Part shown: positions 19,645-28,968 of the stretch, one piece after another
How the letters are laid out: every line of letters starts with the position of its first letter
Position numbering within the stretch: the first letter of the stretch is position 1
Source of the DNA: Solibacillus silvestris
GTDB lineage: Bacteria; Bacillota; Bacilli; Bacillales_A; Planococcaceae
Assembly: GCA_001586195.1 (NCBI GenBank)
Contig: CP014609.1
Location: 408,001 to 472,000 of the forward strand
Reading direction: 5' to 3'
DNA length: 64,000 nucleotides
Notes under the pieces: model-generated
What the model was told of the DNA's origin: nothing
Seen by the model: the letters and a program-made list of their open reading frames with translations, nothing else
Databases searched by the model: none
Translations under genes and position numbers: made by a program

Positions 19645-19957
19645 AGATTCACGCTCCTTTCCTATATGATGATATTTTACCAATATATGAGCGAGAATCA
19701 TAGATGAATCCTAATTCTTTAGACGTTTGTAATATAAATGTAATTAAAAAGTCCTTTGAAAAATATTTTGATGATAGGGAAAAATGAGTTCAATACTATA
19801 AGGATAGAAGATATAAAAAAGAGTGAGCTGGGTTAAAGCTCATAAAATTCAATTGAGGGGGAGGTTTTTTATATGAGAGGAATAGCGATAAACAAATAGA
19901 ATAGAAGGCACTTCAAAACAAAGCGTCGTATTTCTATTTAAGAAAACCGGAAAATGA

Positions 19958-20224
19958 CTACAAGTTTAATGCCTTCGATATTTTTTTTACTTCTTTTGTT
20001 AAGTAATGAAGCTGTTCATGTACTTCCTGGAGATTCACGTTGTTTTGATTGTTATTAGTGACCTGCTGCTGTGTTTCCTGTAGTGCAAGAGCAGATGCAA
20101 ATGTAGAAATCCCTTCAGCTAACGTAGCTAACAAGCCGGCTAATACCTCAAGTGAAGCGGCTTGAATTAATGGATTGTTATCGATCGGCGGTTCATTGTT
20201 TTTCTTACGGTTATTAGTTTGCAA
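19958..20224 (-). CDS. Small protein with hydrophobic-helical N half and coiled C-terminus, unrecognised
   Basis: About 88 residues from TTG at 20224, eight bases after GGAGG; the upstream TTG at 20239 overlaps that ribosome site and is unlikely. An Asn-rich start is followed by a small-residue amphipathic helix (LAGLLATLAEGISTF), an Asn-rich hinge and a charged helix (EVHEQLHYLTKEVKKI). No signal peptide or membrane segment of full length is seen. It resembles a small helical assembly protein, perhaps spore-related, but I do not recognise it. It stands alone, and the roughly 310 bases between it and the glucosaminidase gene hold no convincing gene. Confidence 0.6.
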   Translation of the reverse strand: MQTNNRKKNNEPPIDNNPLIQAASLEVLAGLLATLAEGISTFASALALQETQQQVTNNNQNNVNLQEVHEQLHYLTKEVKKISKALNL

Positions 20225-20378
20225 TAGTACGACCTCCAAAATAGTGATGTATATATTTTATGGTTTTGATGAGCAATTATGAATGACTGGTGGGATTTGC
20301 TGCAGAAAGTTTTAAAATCTTTCAAGTTTATTTGATGGTAAAATTCAGGGGTATTTTAATTCGAGAGGTTTGGGGGTG

Positions 20379-20409
20379 AAGAGAGGCATATTTCCTCTCT
20401 TTTTTTTAT
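20379..20409 (+). terminator. Terminator-like hairpin with no assigned gene
   Basis: Stem aagagagg / cctctctt followed by eight T. It points in the plus direction in a 359-base gap with no plus-strand gene upstream; it may end an antisense or small transcript, or protect the next gene from read-through. Confidence 0.6.
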
Positions 20410-20583
20410 GTTATGTGACTGAAAAACCATTGATCTGACAATTATTCTAGTAATTTAGGGTGTGTTTTATACTCTCATTGAATTATAATTGTAACCATAT
20501 TATACTTAAGTTCGTCTTAATCCACATGAGCAAAACTCATCTAAAAATAGAGAACTACATATAGGAAAGGGTTTGGGACATCT

Positions 20584-22074
20584 ATGAATGACATTTCTGT
20601 CAAAATGAATAAAAAAGAGTGGCTCGAAATTTTTGGAGCAATTCTTGTACTTGTGGCGGCATTACTGCTTCCGCCTTCGATAGCGCAAATCAGTACAGCG
20701 ATTTTCTTTGTACTCTTTGCATTTTTTAAGCCGTTTCAAAGTTTAGTAATTTTAGTACCGTACGTTATTTTCCGTACCTTCTTTATTGAACTGAACCCTG
20801 GTCTTAAACTCATCGGCGATTTAATTACAATCGTCGTATTACTGCGTTTATTTTTACTTAATACGAAGAAACTTAAAACTTGGTTTCATTTCAAACCATT
20901 TGAATACTTCTTCTTCGCCTTTTTAATCTTCGGTGCAATCATCGGATACAAAAACGGTGTATCACTTGGTGCGATCGTCTTCCAATTACGTACATTCGGC
21001 GTTATGTATTTACTGTATTACATTCTAAGCCGCAGTGAATTGCCGAAAAACTTCCTTGTGAAACTGGCATGGGTTACTGTATTTTCAGGTGCAGTTATTT
21101 TTATTCAGGGGATTTTCGAAAAATTGTCGATGCGCCAGTTATTAATGCCTGAAATTTGGACGGAAAAAATACTTTCTTCAACAAACTTCGTGCGTGTCTA
21201 CGGTATGCTGAACAATCCGAACTCACTGGCATTAGTCATGTTCTTTGCAATTGGCGCGGTATTCTTCCTGCGATGGGCTTATAAAAACAATGAATTTAAA
21301 TGGACGTTCCGTATAGCACAAGTCGCTTTCTTTGGAATGCTGTTATTGACACTTTCCCGTGGTACATGGATTTCTGCGTTCGTCTTCGTCTTATTCTTCA
21401 TGCTGCTATCACGAAATTGGAAGCTATTGAAGAGAATTGCCATTTCATTTGTTGTGGCAATCGCACTAATTTATTTCCCTGTAAACTGGGGAGTATCATT
21501 TTTACAGAACTTAGGTGTGGAAAACACGGTAGCACCAGAGGAAATTTCTGGTGGAATCAGCAATCGCTTCACGGAAACATTCTCGGACGACACTTTGGAG
21601 TTGATGCAGGAAAGTGGTCGTATGTTCTATATTAAAAAAGGATTTGAAGTGCTGAAGGATTATCCGATTACAGGTGCCGGTTTTGGTACATTCGGTGGTT
21701 CGGCAACTTTATCATATGACTCACCGATTTATGAGGAATATGGTATCCGTTCTGATATATACGGCGGCAAGAACTTCTATTCCGATAACCAATATATTCA
21801 AGTTATTGCAGAGACAGGTGCAGTCGGCGTTCTATTATTTGCAGGCTTCTTACTTGCGATGGTATGGATGTACTGGAAAGAACGTAAAACAATCTTCGGG
21901 CAATATTTATTCGGGCTATGGTTTGCAACAGGTGTAGCAGGGTTCTTCTATAATATTTGGGAATTAAAAGTATATGTCCTATTCTACTTTATTCTCTTTG
22001 GAATATTTGCAAGTATGCGCACAATGTATCCAATGCTCAAGCTCAGCGATTACGAAAAACAAAAAGCAGAATAA
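20584..22074 (+). CDS. O-antigen ligase/polymerase-like membrane protein (Wzy/WaaL family)
   Basis: 496 residues with about ten to twelve hydrophobic segments spread through the length and one large outside loop at about 315-405, which is the family layout. Recognisable family features are LTLSRGTWISA near residues 257-267 and a GAGFGTFGG segment in the big loop. Members polymerise or ligate lipid-linked glycans at the outer face of the membrane. In this neighbourhood, with csaB, a flippase and a glycosyltransferase 4 kb away, polymerisation or transfer of the secondary wall polysaccharide is a reasonable inference. Start ATG follows AGGAAAGGG. Monocistronic, with a good terminator. Confidence 0.85.
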   Translation: MNDISVKMNKKEWLEIFGAILVLVAALLLPPSIAQISTAIFFVLFAFFKPFQSLVILVPYVIFRTFFIELNPGLKLIGDLITIVVLLRLFLLNTKKLKTWFHFKPFEYFFFAFLIFGAIIGYKNGVSLGAIVFQLRTFGVMYLLYYILSRSELPKNFLVKLAWVTVFSGAVIFIQGIFEKLSMRQLLMPEIWTEKILSSTNFVRVYGMLNNPNSLALVMFFAIGAVFFLRWAYKNNEFKWTFRIAQVAFFGMLLLTLSRGTWISAFVFVLFFMLLSRNWKLLKRIAISFVVAIALIYFPVNWGVSFLQNLGVENTVAPEEISGGISNRFTETFSDDTLELMQESGRMFYIKKGFEVLKDYPITGAGFGTFGGSATLSYDSPIYEEYGIRSDIYGGKNFYSDNQYIQVIAETGAVGVLLFAGFLLAMVWMYWKERKTIFGQYLFGLWFATGVAGFFYNIWELKVYVLFYFILFGIFASMRTMYPMLKLSDYEKQKAE

Positions 22075-22080
22075 ATTAAG

Positions 22081-22113
22081 GAACTATCTCTTCAGGGGGA
22101 TAGTTCTTTTTTT
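22081..22113 (+). terminator. Rho-independent terminator
   Basis: Perfect 8-bp stem gaactatc / gatagttc followed by seven T. Confidence 0.9.
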
Positions 22114-22319
22114 ATGAAATGAACAGACTATTTTAGAAGCTTCATTATTGTATTTGCATTATTCTCTTATACAAGATGTAACTTTATGTTGAAAAAATGG
22201 ATTTCTTGTAAAATGTAACAAAAGATTAATAGTTTCTCATGCAAAAATTTGTTAAGGTTAGAGATAGGACATTAAGAAAGGAAGGTGACTTGCTTCAAGG
22301 TAATTAGGAAGCACAAATT

Positions 22320-24593
22320 ATGAAAACAAATAAATCTCTATTTATTGCAGTGCTAATGGTGTTTGCACTCATTTTCAGTACACCGCAATTTGCAAGTGCA
22401 GCACAAACGACAAATGACTCATACCCGCTTTCAACAGGGGTAACATATTCAAACTACACTCATAAAGGTTCTAAAACAAGTGTGGTTAATCATTTAGAAG
22501 TTGATTTAACAGACTCTTTCACAAAAATCGGTTTAGGTTTACCATCTCCGGTCAATACGTTAATGACAACGACGCAACATGCGAACAGTCATACGAAGGA
22601 AGGAAACCGGGTAGTTGGGGCAATCAACTCTAATTTCTATAATATGGGGGATGGCTATCCTTTATATTTAATTTCTCAATATAATACAATCGTTACACCA
22701 AGCGTTATTTCAGATTCAAGTTCGAACTATGTGAGCCAACCGATCGCATTCGGTATTACAAAGGACGGAAACGGAGAGATTGCTTACTACAATAGTAAGA
22801 TTAACGTTACATATAACGGTCAAACAAATGAAGTAAATGGTCTTAATGTAAAGCGCGGAACAGATGAGGCGGTTATTTATACACCGCAAAATCATAGTTC
22901 TATGACGCCGAACAATGGAAAAGGTATGGAGTTTATCGTTGAAACTGGAAATACAGTCGGTGCAACGAAATTCGGCCAAACATTAACGGGTAAGGTAACA
23001 GCAATCCGCGGTTATGATGATGAAACAAAAACGAAAATTCCGCGTAACGGTTTCGTGCTTTCTTTTAACGGATCAGCATGGGGCGATAAATACCGTAGTA
23101 TTAAAGTCGGTGATGAAATTTCAGTAAACTTTGCTATTGATGATCGTTGGATGGACGCACAGTTTATGATGGCAAGTGGTCCATTACTAGTATTGGACGG
23201 CAAGAAAAATCTGACAATCAATGAATCAAGCTCACGTGCTCGAGAAGTTGCACCACGAACGGCGATTGCAATCAGCAAAGATAAGAAGAAAGTACACTTA
23301 ATTACAGTGGACGGACGTATTAGCTCAAGTGCAGGTATGTCTTTACCACAGTTTGCGGATTATCTAGTAAGCCTTGGCTTTGACCGTGCGATTAATTTAG
23401 ATGGCGGCGGTTCAACAACAATGGGTATTCGAAAATACGGCAGTAACACAGTCGTTTTAGCCAATACACCGTCTGGAGGTACACAACGTCGCGTATCTGC
23501 AATTATTGAAGCAATCAGTACAGCACCAACAACAAATGCACCTAAATATATTCAAGTGAATCGTGATAAAGTAGGTACGTTATTAGTCGGTGCAACAGTG
23601 AAACTTACACCAAACTATGTGTTGGACGAGTATTACAATCCATTGGCAGTAAATGCAAGTGATTTTGTGTTAACACCGCAAAATAACACAGTAACAGTTA
23701 ACGGCTTAAGCTATACAGCTGTAGCGCCTGGCTCAGAACGTCTAACGGTTTCAAATAAAGGCGCAACACAAACGATCAGCTTCAATGTAGTGGATGCACC
23801 TGCTGGACTTTCTATTTCAGGAGTAACAGGTCCAGTTGAACCAAATGCATCGCTTCAATTAAAAGCAAATGTAACAGGAACAAATAATGAAACATTAATT
23901 TATAACGATTCACAAATTAAATGGTCTGTTGATGGAAACATCGGTTCAGTATCCAGCTCAGGTCTTTTCAAATCGAATGGTAAAGAAGGCACTGCCCGTG
24001 TAACAGCGACATTAGGAACAAAATCTGTTTCTAAAGATATCGTTGTAAAGGCGGTAGAAAAACCATTATTCAAAGATATTTCTGTGAACAATGTTTATAA
24101 AAAAGAAATTCAATATTTAGTGGATAATAACTTAATCAACGGGTATCCGGATGGTACATTCAAACCGGATTTAGCATTAAACCGTGGTCAAGCAGCTGTA
24201 CTGCTGACTCGTGCATTAGGCTTATCTACAAAAGATGTGCCAAACCCTGGATTTAGCGATCTATCAACAAAGAGCACATATTATGGTGCAGTTGCAGCGA
24301 TTGTACAAGCAGGCATCATGAGTGGTACTGGTGATGGCAAGTATGAGCCAGGCAAACCATTAACTCGTGCTCAAATGGCGAAAATCCTAGTTGAAGCATA
24401 TAAGTTAACAGGTACTACTTCTACGAAATTTAAAGATGTAAGTACAAAGCACTGGGCGTACGATTATATTCATACGCTAGCAGCAAATGAAATTACGACT
24501 GGTTATGAAGATAATACTTATAAACCAAGTCAAGAAGTATCACGCGTGCACTTCAGCTTATTCTTATACCGCACAATTACACAAAACAAATAA
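22320..24593 (+). CDS. SLH-anchored phosphodiester glycosidase (NAGPA domain) protein
   Basis: 757 residues. Signal peptide 1-28 (cleavage near ASA-AQT). The NAGPA-type phosphodiester glycosidase domain covers about 50-400; family marks are GAINSNFYN, the RTAIAISKD segment and NLDGGGSTTM. Relatives remove GlcNAc-1-phosphate from phosphodiesters, and bacterial members can act on teichoic acids. About 410-575 holds Ig-like (Big_2-like) modules. Three SLH domains at about 578-757 end the protein (GYPDGTFKPD with NRGQ, TRAQ, SRVH). So it is a surface enzyme likely to trim wall glycopolymers; the substrate is inference. Start set by TAGGAAG 8 bases upstream of ATG 22320. Confidence 0.92.
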   Translation: MKTNKSLFIAVLMVFALIFSTPQFASAAQTTNDSYPLSTGVTYSNYTHKGSKTSVVNHLEVDLTDSFTKIGLGLPSPVNTLMTTTQHANSHTKEGNRVVGAINSNFYNMGDGYPLYLISQYNTIVTPSVISDSSSNYVSQPIAFGITKDGNGEIAYYNSKINVTYNGQTNEVNGLNVKRGTDEAVIYTPQNHSSMTPNNGKGMEFIVETGNTVGATKFGQTLTGKVTAIRGYDDETKTKIPRNGFVLSFNGSAWGDKYRSIKVGDEISVNFAIDDRWMDAQFMMASGPLLVLDGKKNLTINESSSRAREVAPRTAIAISKDKKKVHLITVDGRISSSAGMSLPQFADYLVSLGFDRAINLDGGGSTTMGIRKYGSNTVVLANTPSGGTQRRVSAIIEAISTAPTTNAPKYIQVNRDKVGTLLVGATVKLTPNYVLDEYYNPLAVNASDFVLTPQNNTVTVNGLSYTAVAPGSERLTVSNKGATQTISFNVVDAPAGLSISGVTGPVEPNASLQLKANVTGTNNETLIYNDSQIKWSVDGNIGSVSSSGLFKSNGKEGTARVTATLGTKSVSKDIVVKAVEKPLFKDISVNNVYKKEIQYLVDNNLINGYPDGTFKPDLALNRGQAAVLLTRALGLSTKDVPNPGFSDLSTKSTYYGAVAAIVQAGIMSGTGDGKYEPGKPLTRAQMAKILVEAYKLTGTTSTKFKDVSTKHWAYDYIHTLAANEITTGYEDNTYKPSQEVSRVHFSLFLYRTITQNK

Positions 24594-24600
24594 TAAAGAA

Positions 24601-24649
24601 CCTTTGTAAAGTTGCAGCGAGGAATCGCAACTTTTACAAAGGTTTTTTT
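24601..24649 (+). terminator. Rho-independent terminator
   Basis: Long stem cctttgtaaa(a)gttgc / gcaacttttacaaagg followed by seven T. Confidence 0.95.
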
Positions 24650-24807
24650 ATGGAGAAATGGGGGCGTTGGGGAAGAGAGGGAGGGAATTAAATGAATTGA
24701 GGTTGAAACGGAGAGTTTTACTACGTAGAATGTAATTTTTTATGGGGAAGGTGTAAGTATTGGCTTCTGTGTTGTTGAAACTATAGAATATTATAGCGCG
24801 GAAGTAG

Positions 24808-25335
24808 GACGCTTACGCTGGGGCTAGAAAGTAGAACCTCGTGTCATGAAAGTAGAACATTTCCCGGGTATAGTAGAAAGTGTCATTCGAAAAGTAGAAC
24901 GGGTTGCGAGTATTCGCCAAGTTGTCGGAGAAAGTAGAAAGATATGGTGCGGAAGTAGAATGCTTTTGGATTAAAGTAGAATTTCGCACCAAGAAAGTAG
25001 AACGTTTCTCGGGTAAAGTAGAAAGTTTCATTCGAAAAGTAGAACGGTTTGCGAGTATTCGCCAAGTTGTCGGAGAAAGTAGAAAGTTATGGTGCGGAAG
25101 TAGAATGCTTTTGGATTAAAGTAGAATTTCGCACCAAGAAAGTAGAACGTTCTCATATAAAGTAATAAGTTTTATTCCGAAAGTAGAATCGGTTGCGAGT
25201 ATTCGCCAAGTTGTCAGAGAAAGTAGAAAGATATGGTGGGAAAGTAGAACTTCGCACCAAGAAAGTAGAATGAATTAACGCTAATGTAGAACCTAGCCCC
25301 AGAAATATAGAACTTTACCCGGAAAAACTAGAAGA
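24808..25335. repeat. Long 21-bp ladder array with 145-bp higher-order repeat
   Basis: More than twenty GTAGAA-type units, mostly with 21-base steps. In every higher-order copy one 40-base double step contains an internal TATTCGCC, so it reads as a GTAGAA unit plus a TTCGCC-flavour unit. The block gcgagtattcgccaagttgt recurs at 24906, 25051 and 25195 (steps 145 and 144), and the sequences between are near-identical in the first two copies: a tandem amplification of seven ladder units. The array fills most of the 800-base gap before the NERD gene. Short ORFs here encode seven-residue repeats only because 21 is divisible by three. Confidence 0.92.
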
Positions 25336-25394
25336 ATATACTTCGTAAGTAACTCATCACCTCCTTTAAGTGAAAAATCACATAAGAAAACAAC

Positions 25395-26342
25395 CTATCC
25401 ACTTTTCTGATCTAAAACGCCTTCAGGGATTAAGTAATAGACACCACGGCCTTTGCCAAATTGCTCAAAGTTTAAGCGCTTTAGAAGTTTGGAAGTAACT
25501 GCTTTGCAGTCGATTCCGACAAATTCCCTCAATTCACGGTTTGTAATGCGGTCCCCGATTAATACCCGATATTGATGTAATGCTAAAAAGATTGCCTCTT
25601 TACTTTTCACGCCGCAGTGTGGGCAAATCCATAATCCGTAATGATAATACATGACATGCTGAAAGTCGCACTTTTTGCAAAGGACGCCATTTCGTATACG
25701 ATATCTATCTATTTTTTTTCTAACAGGAAGCCTGCAAGAGATGGCGGATAATTTATTTTCCAATTCCACTAAATCAAGTTTTGTTTCAGCATAGTTTTGG
25801 TATAATTTCTCCAGAAAATTCGGCAAGCCGCTTAAATGAATAATCGGAGAACCGTTTAAGGATGAATCCAATTTTGTTCTGATATTAGCATTGACCACAA
25901 TATATAAGACAGGAAGCTGAATTCTCCATCTTGATAATAAATGCGATAAAAATAACTGATGCCGGTAAGCCTGGTCAAACGGATTCGGGAAATTTTCTAA
26001 AACCCCCTCCTCAGTTTGACGGGCGAACTCGTGGAATGCAGGTTTATAAAACAACGTACCGGAAATTTGTTTTACTTCAACAACAAGAAGAAATCTTGTC
26101 GTAATTATAAGGGCGTCGATTTGATGAGAAAAACCCTTTTCGTTTATACACTCAAAGTTATAAAAAATTTTATAGGGGCCAATAAAATGATAATCCTCTA
26201 ATGTACGCTGCATTTTTTCTTCGCCTGCAACTCCAGCTTGGACGCGATAATAAGCCTCTTGATAAGAGGTAAACTCTTCATCATCAGCTTGTAATCTAGA
26301 AACAAGAGCTTCCAAATAAACAAGATTTTCAGACCTGTACAA
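25395..26342 (-). CDS. NERD-domain protein with zinc ribbon and winged-helix-like tail
   Basis: 315 residues from TTG at 26342, four bases after GAGGTGA; an upstream TTG at 26372 has no ribosome site. An N-terminal helical stretch precedes the NERD (nuclease-related) domain at about 50-160, with Asp and Glu-x-Lys residues (HQIDALIITT, VVEVKQ) laid out like a PD-(D/E)XK nuclease core. A zinc ribbon follows (CKKC ... CPHC at about 222-245), then a C-terminal helix-turn-helix-like region. NERD proteins are linked to DNA processing by similarity only. The gene stands alone beside the longest ladder array, which may be chance. Confidence 0.8.
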   Translation of the reverse strand: MYRSENLVYLEALVSRLQADDEEFTSYQEAYYRVQAGVAGEEKMQRTLEDYHFIGPYKIFYNFECINEKGFSHQIDALIITTRFLLVVEVKQISGTLFYKPAFHEFARQTEEGVLENFPNPFDQAYRHQLFLSHLLSRWRIQLPVLYIVVNANIRTKLDSSLNGSPIIHLSGLPNFLEKLYQNYAETKLDLVELENKLSAISCRLPVRKKIDRYRIRNGVLCKKCDFQHVMYYHYGLWICPHCGVKSKEAIFLALHQYRVLIGDRITNRELREFVGIDCKAVTSKLLKRLNFEQFGKGRGVYYLIPEGVLDQKSG

Positions 26343-26586
26343 TAAATCACCTCTACTCGTGCATTGAGACAAAATCTCTATGACAGCAATGTATCCGAAA
26401 ATTTCCCGGTTTGCAAATGACCCAGAAAAGTCCTTTAATGCATAATTTCCACTTCAAAAAGTAAAAATGAAACTAATCTTATATGCAAACCGTCTCATTA
26501 ACGAAAAACTATAAATTTATTGTTAATTTTCTTCTTGTGAAATGGTGTGATCTTGCCCTCGGGAATATCGTTTCAAACAGACATTA

Positions 26587-26640
26587 TGCTATACTGAAAA
26601 TACGAATCATAACGCAGAACACATCGACTTCAGATGTGTT
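26587..26640 (+). promoter_or_regulatory. Candidate extended -10 promoter and leader hairpin upstream of csaB
   Basis: TGCTATACT (26587-26595) is a good extended -10 element with no clear -35. It is followed at 26618-26640 by an 8-bp perfect hairpin (aacacatc / gatgtgtt) and five T, which could act as an attenuator or be a terminator remnant. csaB begins 67 bases after the hairpin. The same nine-base extended -10 occurs upstream of tagO. Confidence 0.4.
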
Positions 26641-26706
26641 TTTCAAATGAAAAATGAAATAAGCCAAGCGTACTTAATATGCTTGATTCAAAGGATGAAT
26701 GAATAA

Positions 26707-27849
26707 ATGAAAATTGGTATTGTTGGAAATTACGGGAATGATAATAATGGAGACGAGGCGATTTTATTAAGTATTATTCGCCAGCTGCAGAAGGTATTTC
26801 AAATAGATACAAAAAATATTACGGTATTTAGTAATAACCCAAAACAAACAGCTGAACGTTATTCTGTGCAAAGTTACCCTTTATATTACAAAAACGGTAA
26901 TGCCGTGAAAACGTTTATGAAGACGTATAAAGAAAATTCTAATGTCGTGAAAAACCTTGATTTTGTCGTAATCGGCGGCGGCGGTATTTTGATGGATCTT
27001 TATAAACGTGAAGCACCGCTGTATGGTTCATATGCGATGATGGCCAAAAATAATAATGTACCATATGTTGTCTATGGTTGTGGGGCGGGTCCACTAAACA
27101 CAGGCTTAGGTAAATGGTTTATCCGCTATATGGCCAAGCATGCACAAAATATTTCAGTGCGTGATCCGCAATCTGAACAGCTACTAAAAACAATCGGGGT
27201 AAAACGTAATGTACATGTAATTGGAGATCCGGCATTTAGTTTAGAAGTAGAGCGTTCAAATTATAGTGATAAACCAAAATCGGTTGGTGTTACAGCGGTT
27301 CCTTACTATAATGCTTCATACTGGCCAACAGGCGATGAGACTAAATACGAAAACTATATTAATGGCATGGCGAAAAACCTGGATCGTTTAATTGAAGAGC
27401 ATAATGTCGATGTAACATTTTTTGCGACAAAATATCCGCAAGATGCTGATGTGACAAAAGATATTCAGGCTAAAATGAAGCATCCGGAGAACACAAAAAT
27501 TATTGATGAAAACTTGCCGCCGCAGCGTATTTTACATATTACGTCTACATTTGATGTGTTAATCGGTACAAGACTTCATTCATTAATATTGGCAACGGAT
27601 GCGAAAACGCCGATTATCGGTGTGTCTTATCATGTGAAGGTGAATGACTTCTTACAAATGGCGGGGCTTGGCAACTATTCTTTACCGATTGATTCACTTC
27701 ATGAATCAGACGAGAAGTTTGCGATGCTCTTTAACGATATGGCAGTAGATTGGAACGGTGCACAAAACTTAGCAGCTCGTACAAATGCGTCATTTAAAGA
27801 AAAATCAGCATTAGGGGAGCAGCTTTTAAAAGAAGGTGCGAAAAAGTAA
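26707..27849 (+). CDS. csaB: CsaB, polysaccharide pyruvyltransferase
   Basis: 380 residues, the usual length for CsaB. It transfers a pyruvate ketal from phosphoenolpyruvate to the ManNAc of the secondary cell-wall polysaccharide, which creates the ligand that SLH domains bind. Family marks are the N-terminal GNYGNDNNGDEAIL, VVIGGGGILMDL near 90, VYGCGAGPLNT, and the conserved HSLILA near 295 that follows a GTR motif (VLIGTRLHS). It probably acts at the cytoplasmic face. It is the first gene of a three-gene operon: its TAA overlaps the next ATG by one base (TAATG). The many SLH proteins in this window depend on its product. Confidence 0.95.
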   Translation: MKIGIVGNYGNDNNGDEAILLSIIRQLQKVFQIDTKNITVFSNNPKQTAERYSVQSYPLYYKNGNAVKTFMKTYKENSNVVKNLDFVVIGGGGILMDLYKREAPLYGSYAMMAKNNNVPYVVYGCGAGPLNTGLGKWFIRYMAKHAQNISVRDPQSEQLLKTIGVKRNVHVIGDPAFSLEVERSNYSDKPKSVGVTAVPYYNASYWPTGDETKYENYINGMAKNLDRLIEEHNVDVTFFATKYPQDADVTKDIQAKMKHPENTKIIDENLPPQRILHITSTFDVLIGTRLHSLILATDAKTPIIGVSYHVKVNDFLQMAGLGNYSLPIDSLHESDEKFAMLFNDMAVDWNGAQNLAARTNASFKEKSALGEQLLKEGAKK

Positions 27850-28937
27850 TGAAAAAAGTATTCGTCATTAGCAATATGTATCCTTCAAAGGAACATTTAG
27901 CTTACGGCATTTTCGTGAAAAATCAGGTTGAGCAATTGGAACAAGAGGGTATCGATACAGTGCTCGCGGTAAATACCAATCCAGCAACAGGAAAGAAAAA
28001 TGTTATTCTGAAATATTTAAAGTGGGCTCAACAGTTTATGCGTGTATTCCGTGCAAACAAGCGGAATATTTCGCTAACACATAGTCATTACGTATTTCCG
28101 AGCGGGATATTCAGCTACTATTTAAAAAAGCGCCACAATATCCCGTATATTGTGACGGCACATGGTGGAGATATTAATAAAATGGCTAAAAAAGGCGGAC
28201 AAATCCGTGAGTTTACGGAGAAGATTTTACAGTCTGCAGATCATGTCATTGCAGTAGGGGAAGAGCTTGGTGCAACGATTGAAACAACTTTCCATGTTGA
28301 AAACGATAAAATTTCGGTGATGAGCATGGGGATTGATCGTACGGTTTTCAATAAAGCGGACGATAAAAAACAACATGCAAAAGAGCTTGGAATGGACCCT
28401 GACAAGACAAACTTTTTATTCGTAGGTAACATTATACGGGAAAAAGGCGTTACAGAACTTGTACGTGCATTCAATAAAGTAACGGAATCGCTTCCGCAGC
28501 AAGCCGCTCTTTATTGTGTTGGTTCGACAAAAGATAGTAATTTTACTAGTAAAGTAAAAGAGCTTGCTAGGGACAATACGGCGATTCATTTTATTGAACC
28601 ATTACCACAGCAAGAGTTGGCACGTTATTTTCAGGCGGCTGATGTTTTCGTACTCCCTTCTTATATTGAAGGACTGGGATTAGTAGCTTTAGAGGCAATG
28701 AGCTGCGGCACACCGGTCATTGCATCGGATGTCGGAGGACTGCATTATATGCTGGCAGATGGAGCAGGGGTATTAGTGCCTCCTAAAGACGAAATTTTAC
28801 TTCAGCTGGCACTTGAAAATGCAGTGAAAGACGGGATCGCAGTTAATGAAGCACGTGTAGCAGAGCTGCTTCATACACATGATGCAAAAAACATTATTGC
28901 ACGTTTAAAAGAGCTCTACACAACACATGCGAAATAA
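27849..28937 (+). CDS. Glycosyltransferase family 4 (GT-B), wall-polysaccharide synthesis
   Basis: 362 residues. The N-terminal domain has HSHYVFPSG and TAHGGDINK. The C-terminal donor-binding domain has FVGNIIREKG (about 196-205), VLPSYIEGLGLVALEAMSCGTPVIA (the family E-x7-E site, positions about 274-299) and DVGGL. Transfers a sugar from a nucleotide donor; acceptor and sugar cannot be read from sequence. Translationally coupled to csaB by a one-base overlap and followed by a flippase gene, which points to assembly of the lipid-linked secondary wall polysaccharide or its linkage unit. No signal peptide; cytoplasmic or membrane-peripheral. Confidence 0.9.
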   Translation: MKKVFVISNMYPSKEHLAYGIFVKNQVEQLEQEGIDTVLAVNTNPATGKKNVILKYLKWAQQFMRVFRANKRNISLTHSHYVFPSGIFSYYLKKRHNIPYIVTAHGGDINKMAKKGGQIREFTEKILQSADHVIAVGEELGATIETTFHVENDKISVMSMGIDRTVFNKADDKKQHAKELGMDPDKTNFLFVGNIIREKGVTELVRAFNKVTESLPQQAALYCVGSTKDSNFTSKVKELARDNTAIHFIEPLPQQELARYFQAADVFVLPSYIEGLGLVALEAMSCGTPVIASDVGGLHYMLADGAGVLVPPKDEILLQLALENAVKDGIAVNEARVAELLHTHDAKNIIARLKELYTTHAK

Positions 28938-28968
28938 AGTAATTGTAATTAAAGGATTGTGATAAGCG

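Noticed and set aside
19873-19899. Eight-codon ORF (MRGIAINK) behind a strong GGGGGAGG site
   Set aside because: Too short to support as a gene; no conserved context visible.
24904-25119. Open reading frames of 60-72 codons within the ladder arrays (also 24813-25065 minus, 36814-36999 minus, 41678-41866 plus)
   Set aside because: They arise from the 21-base period, lack ribosome sites and are open in several frames; not listed as genes.
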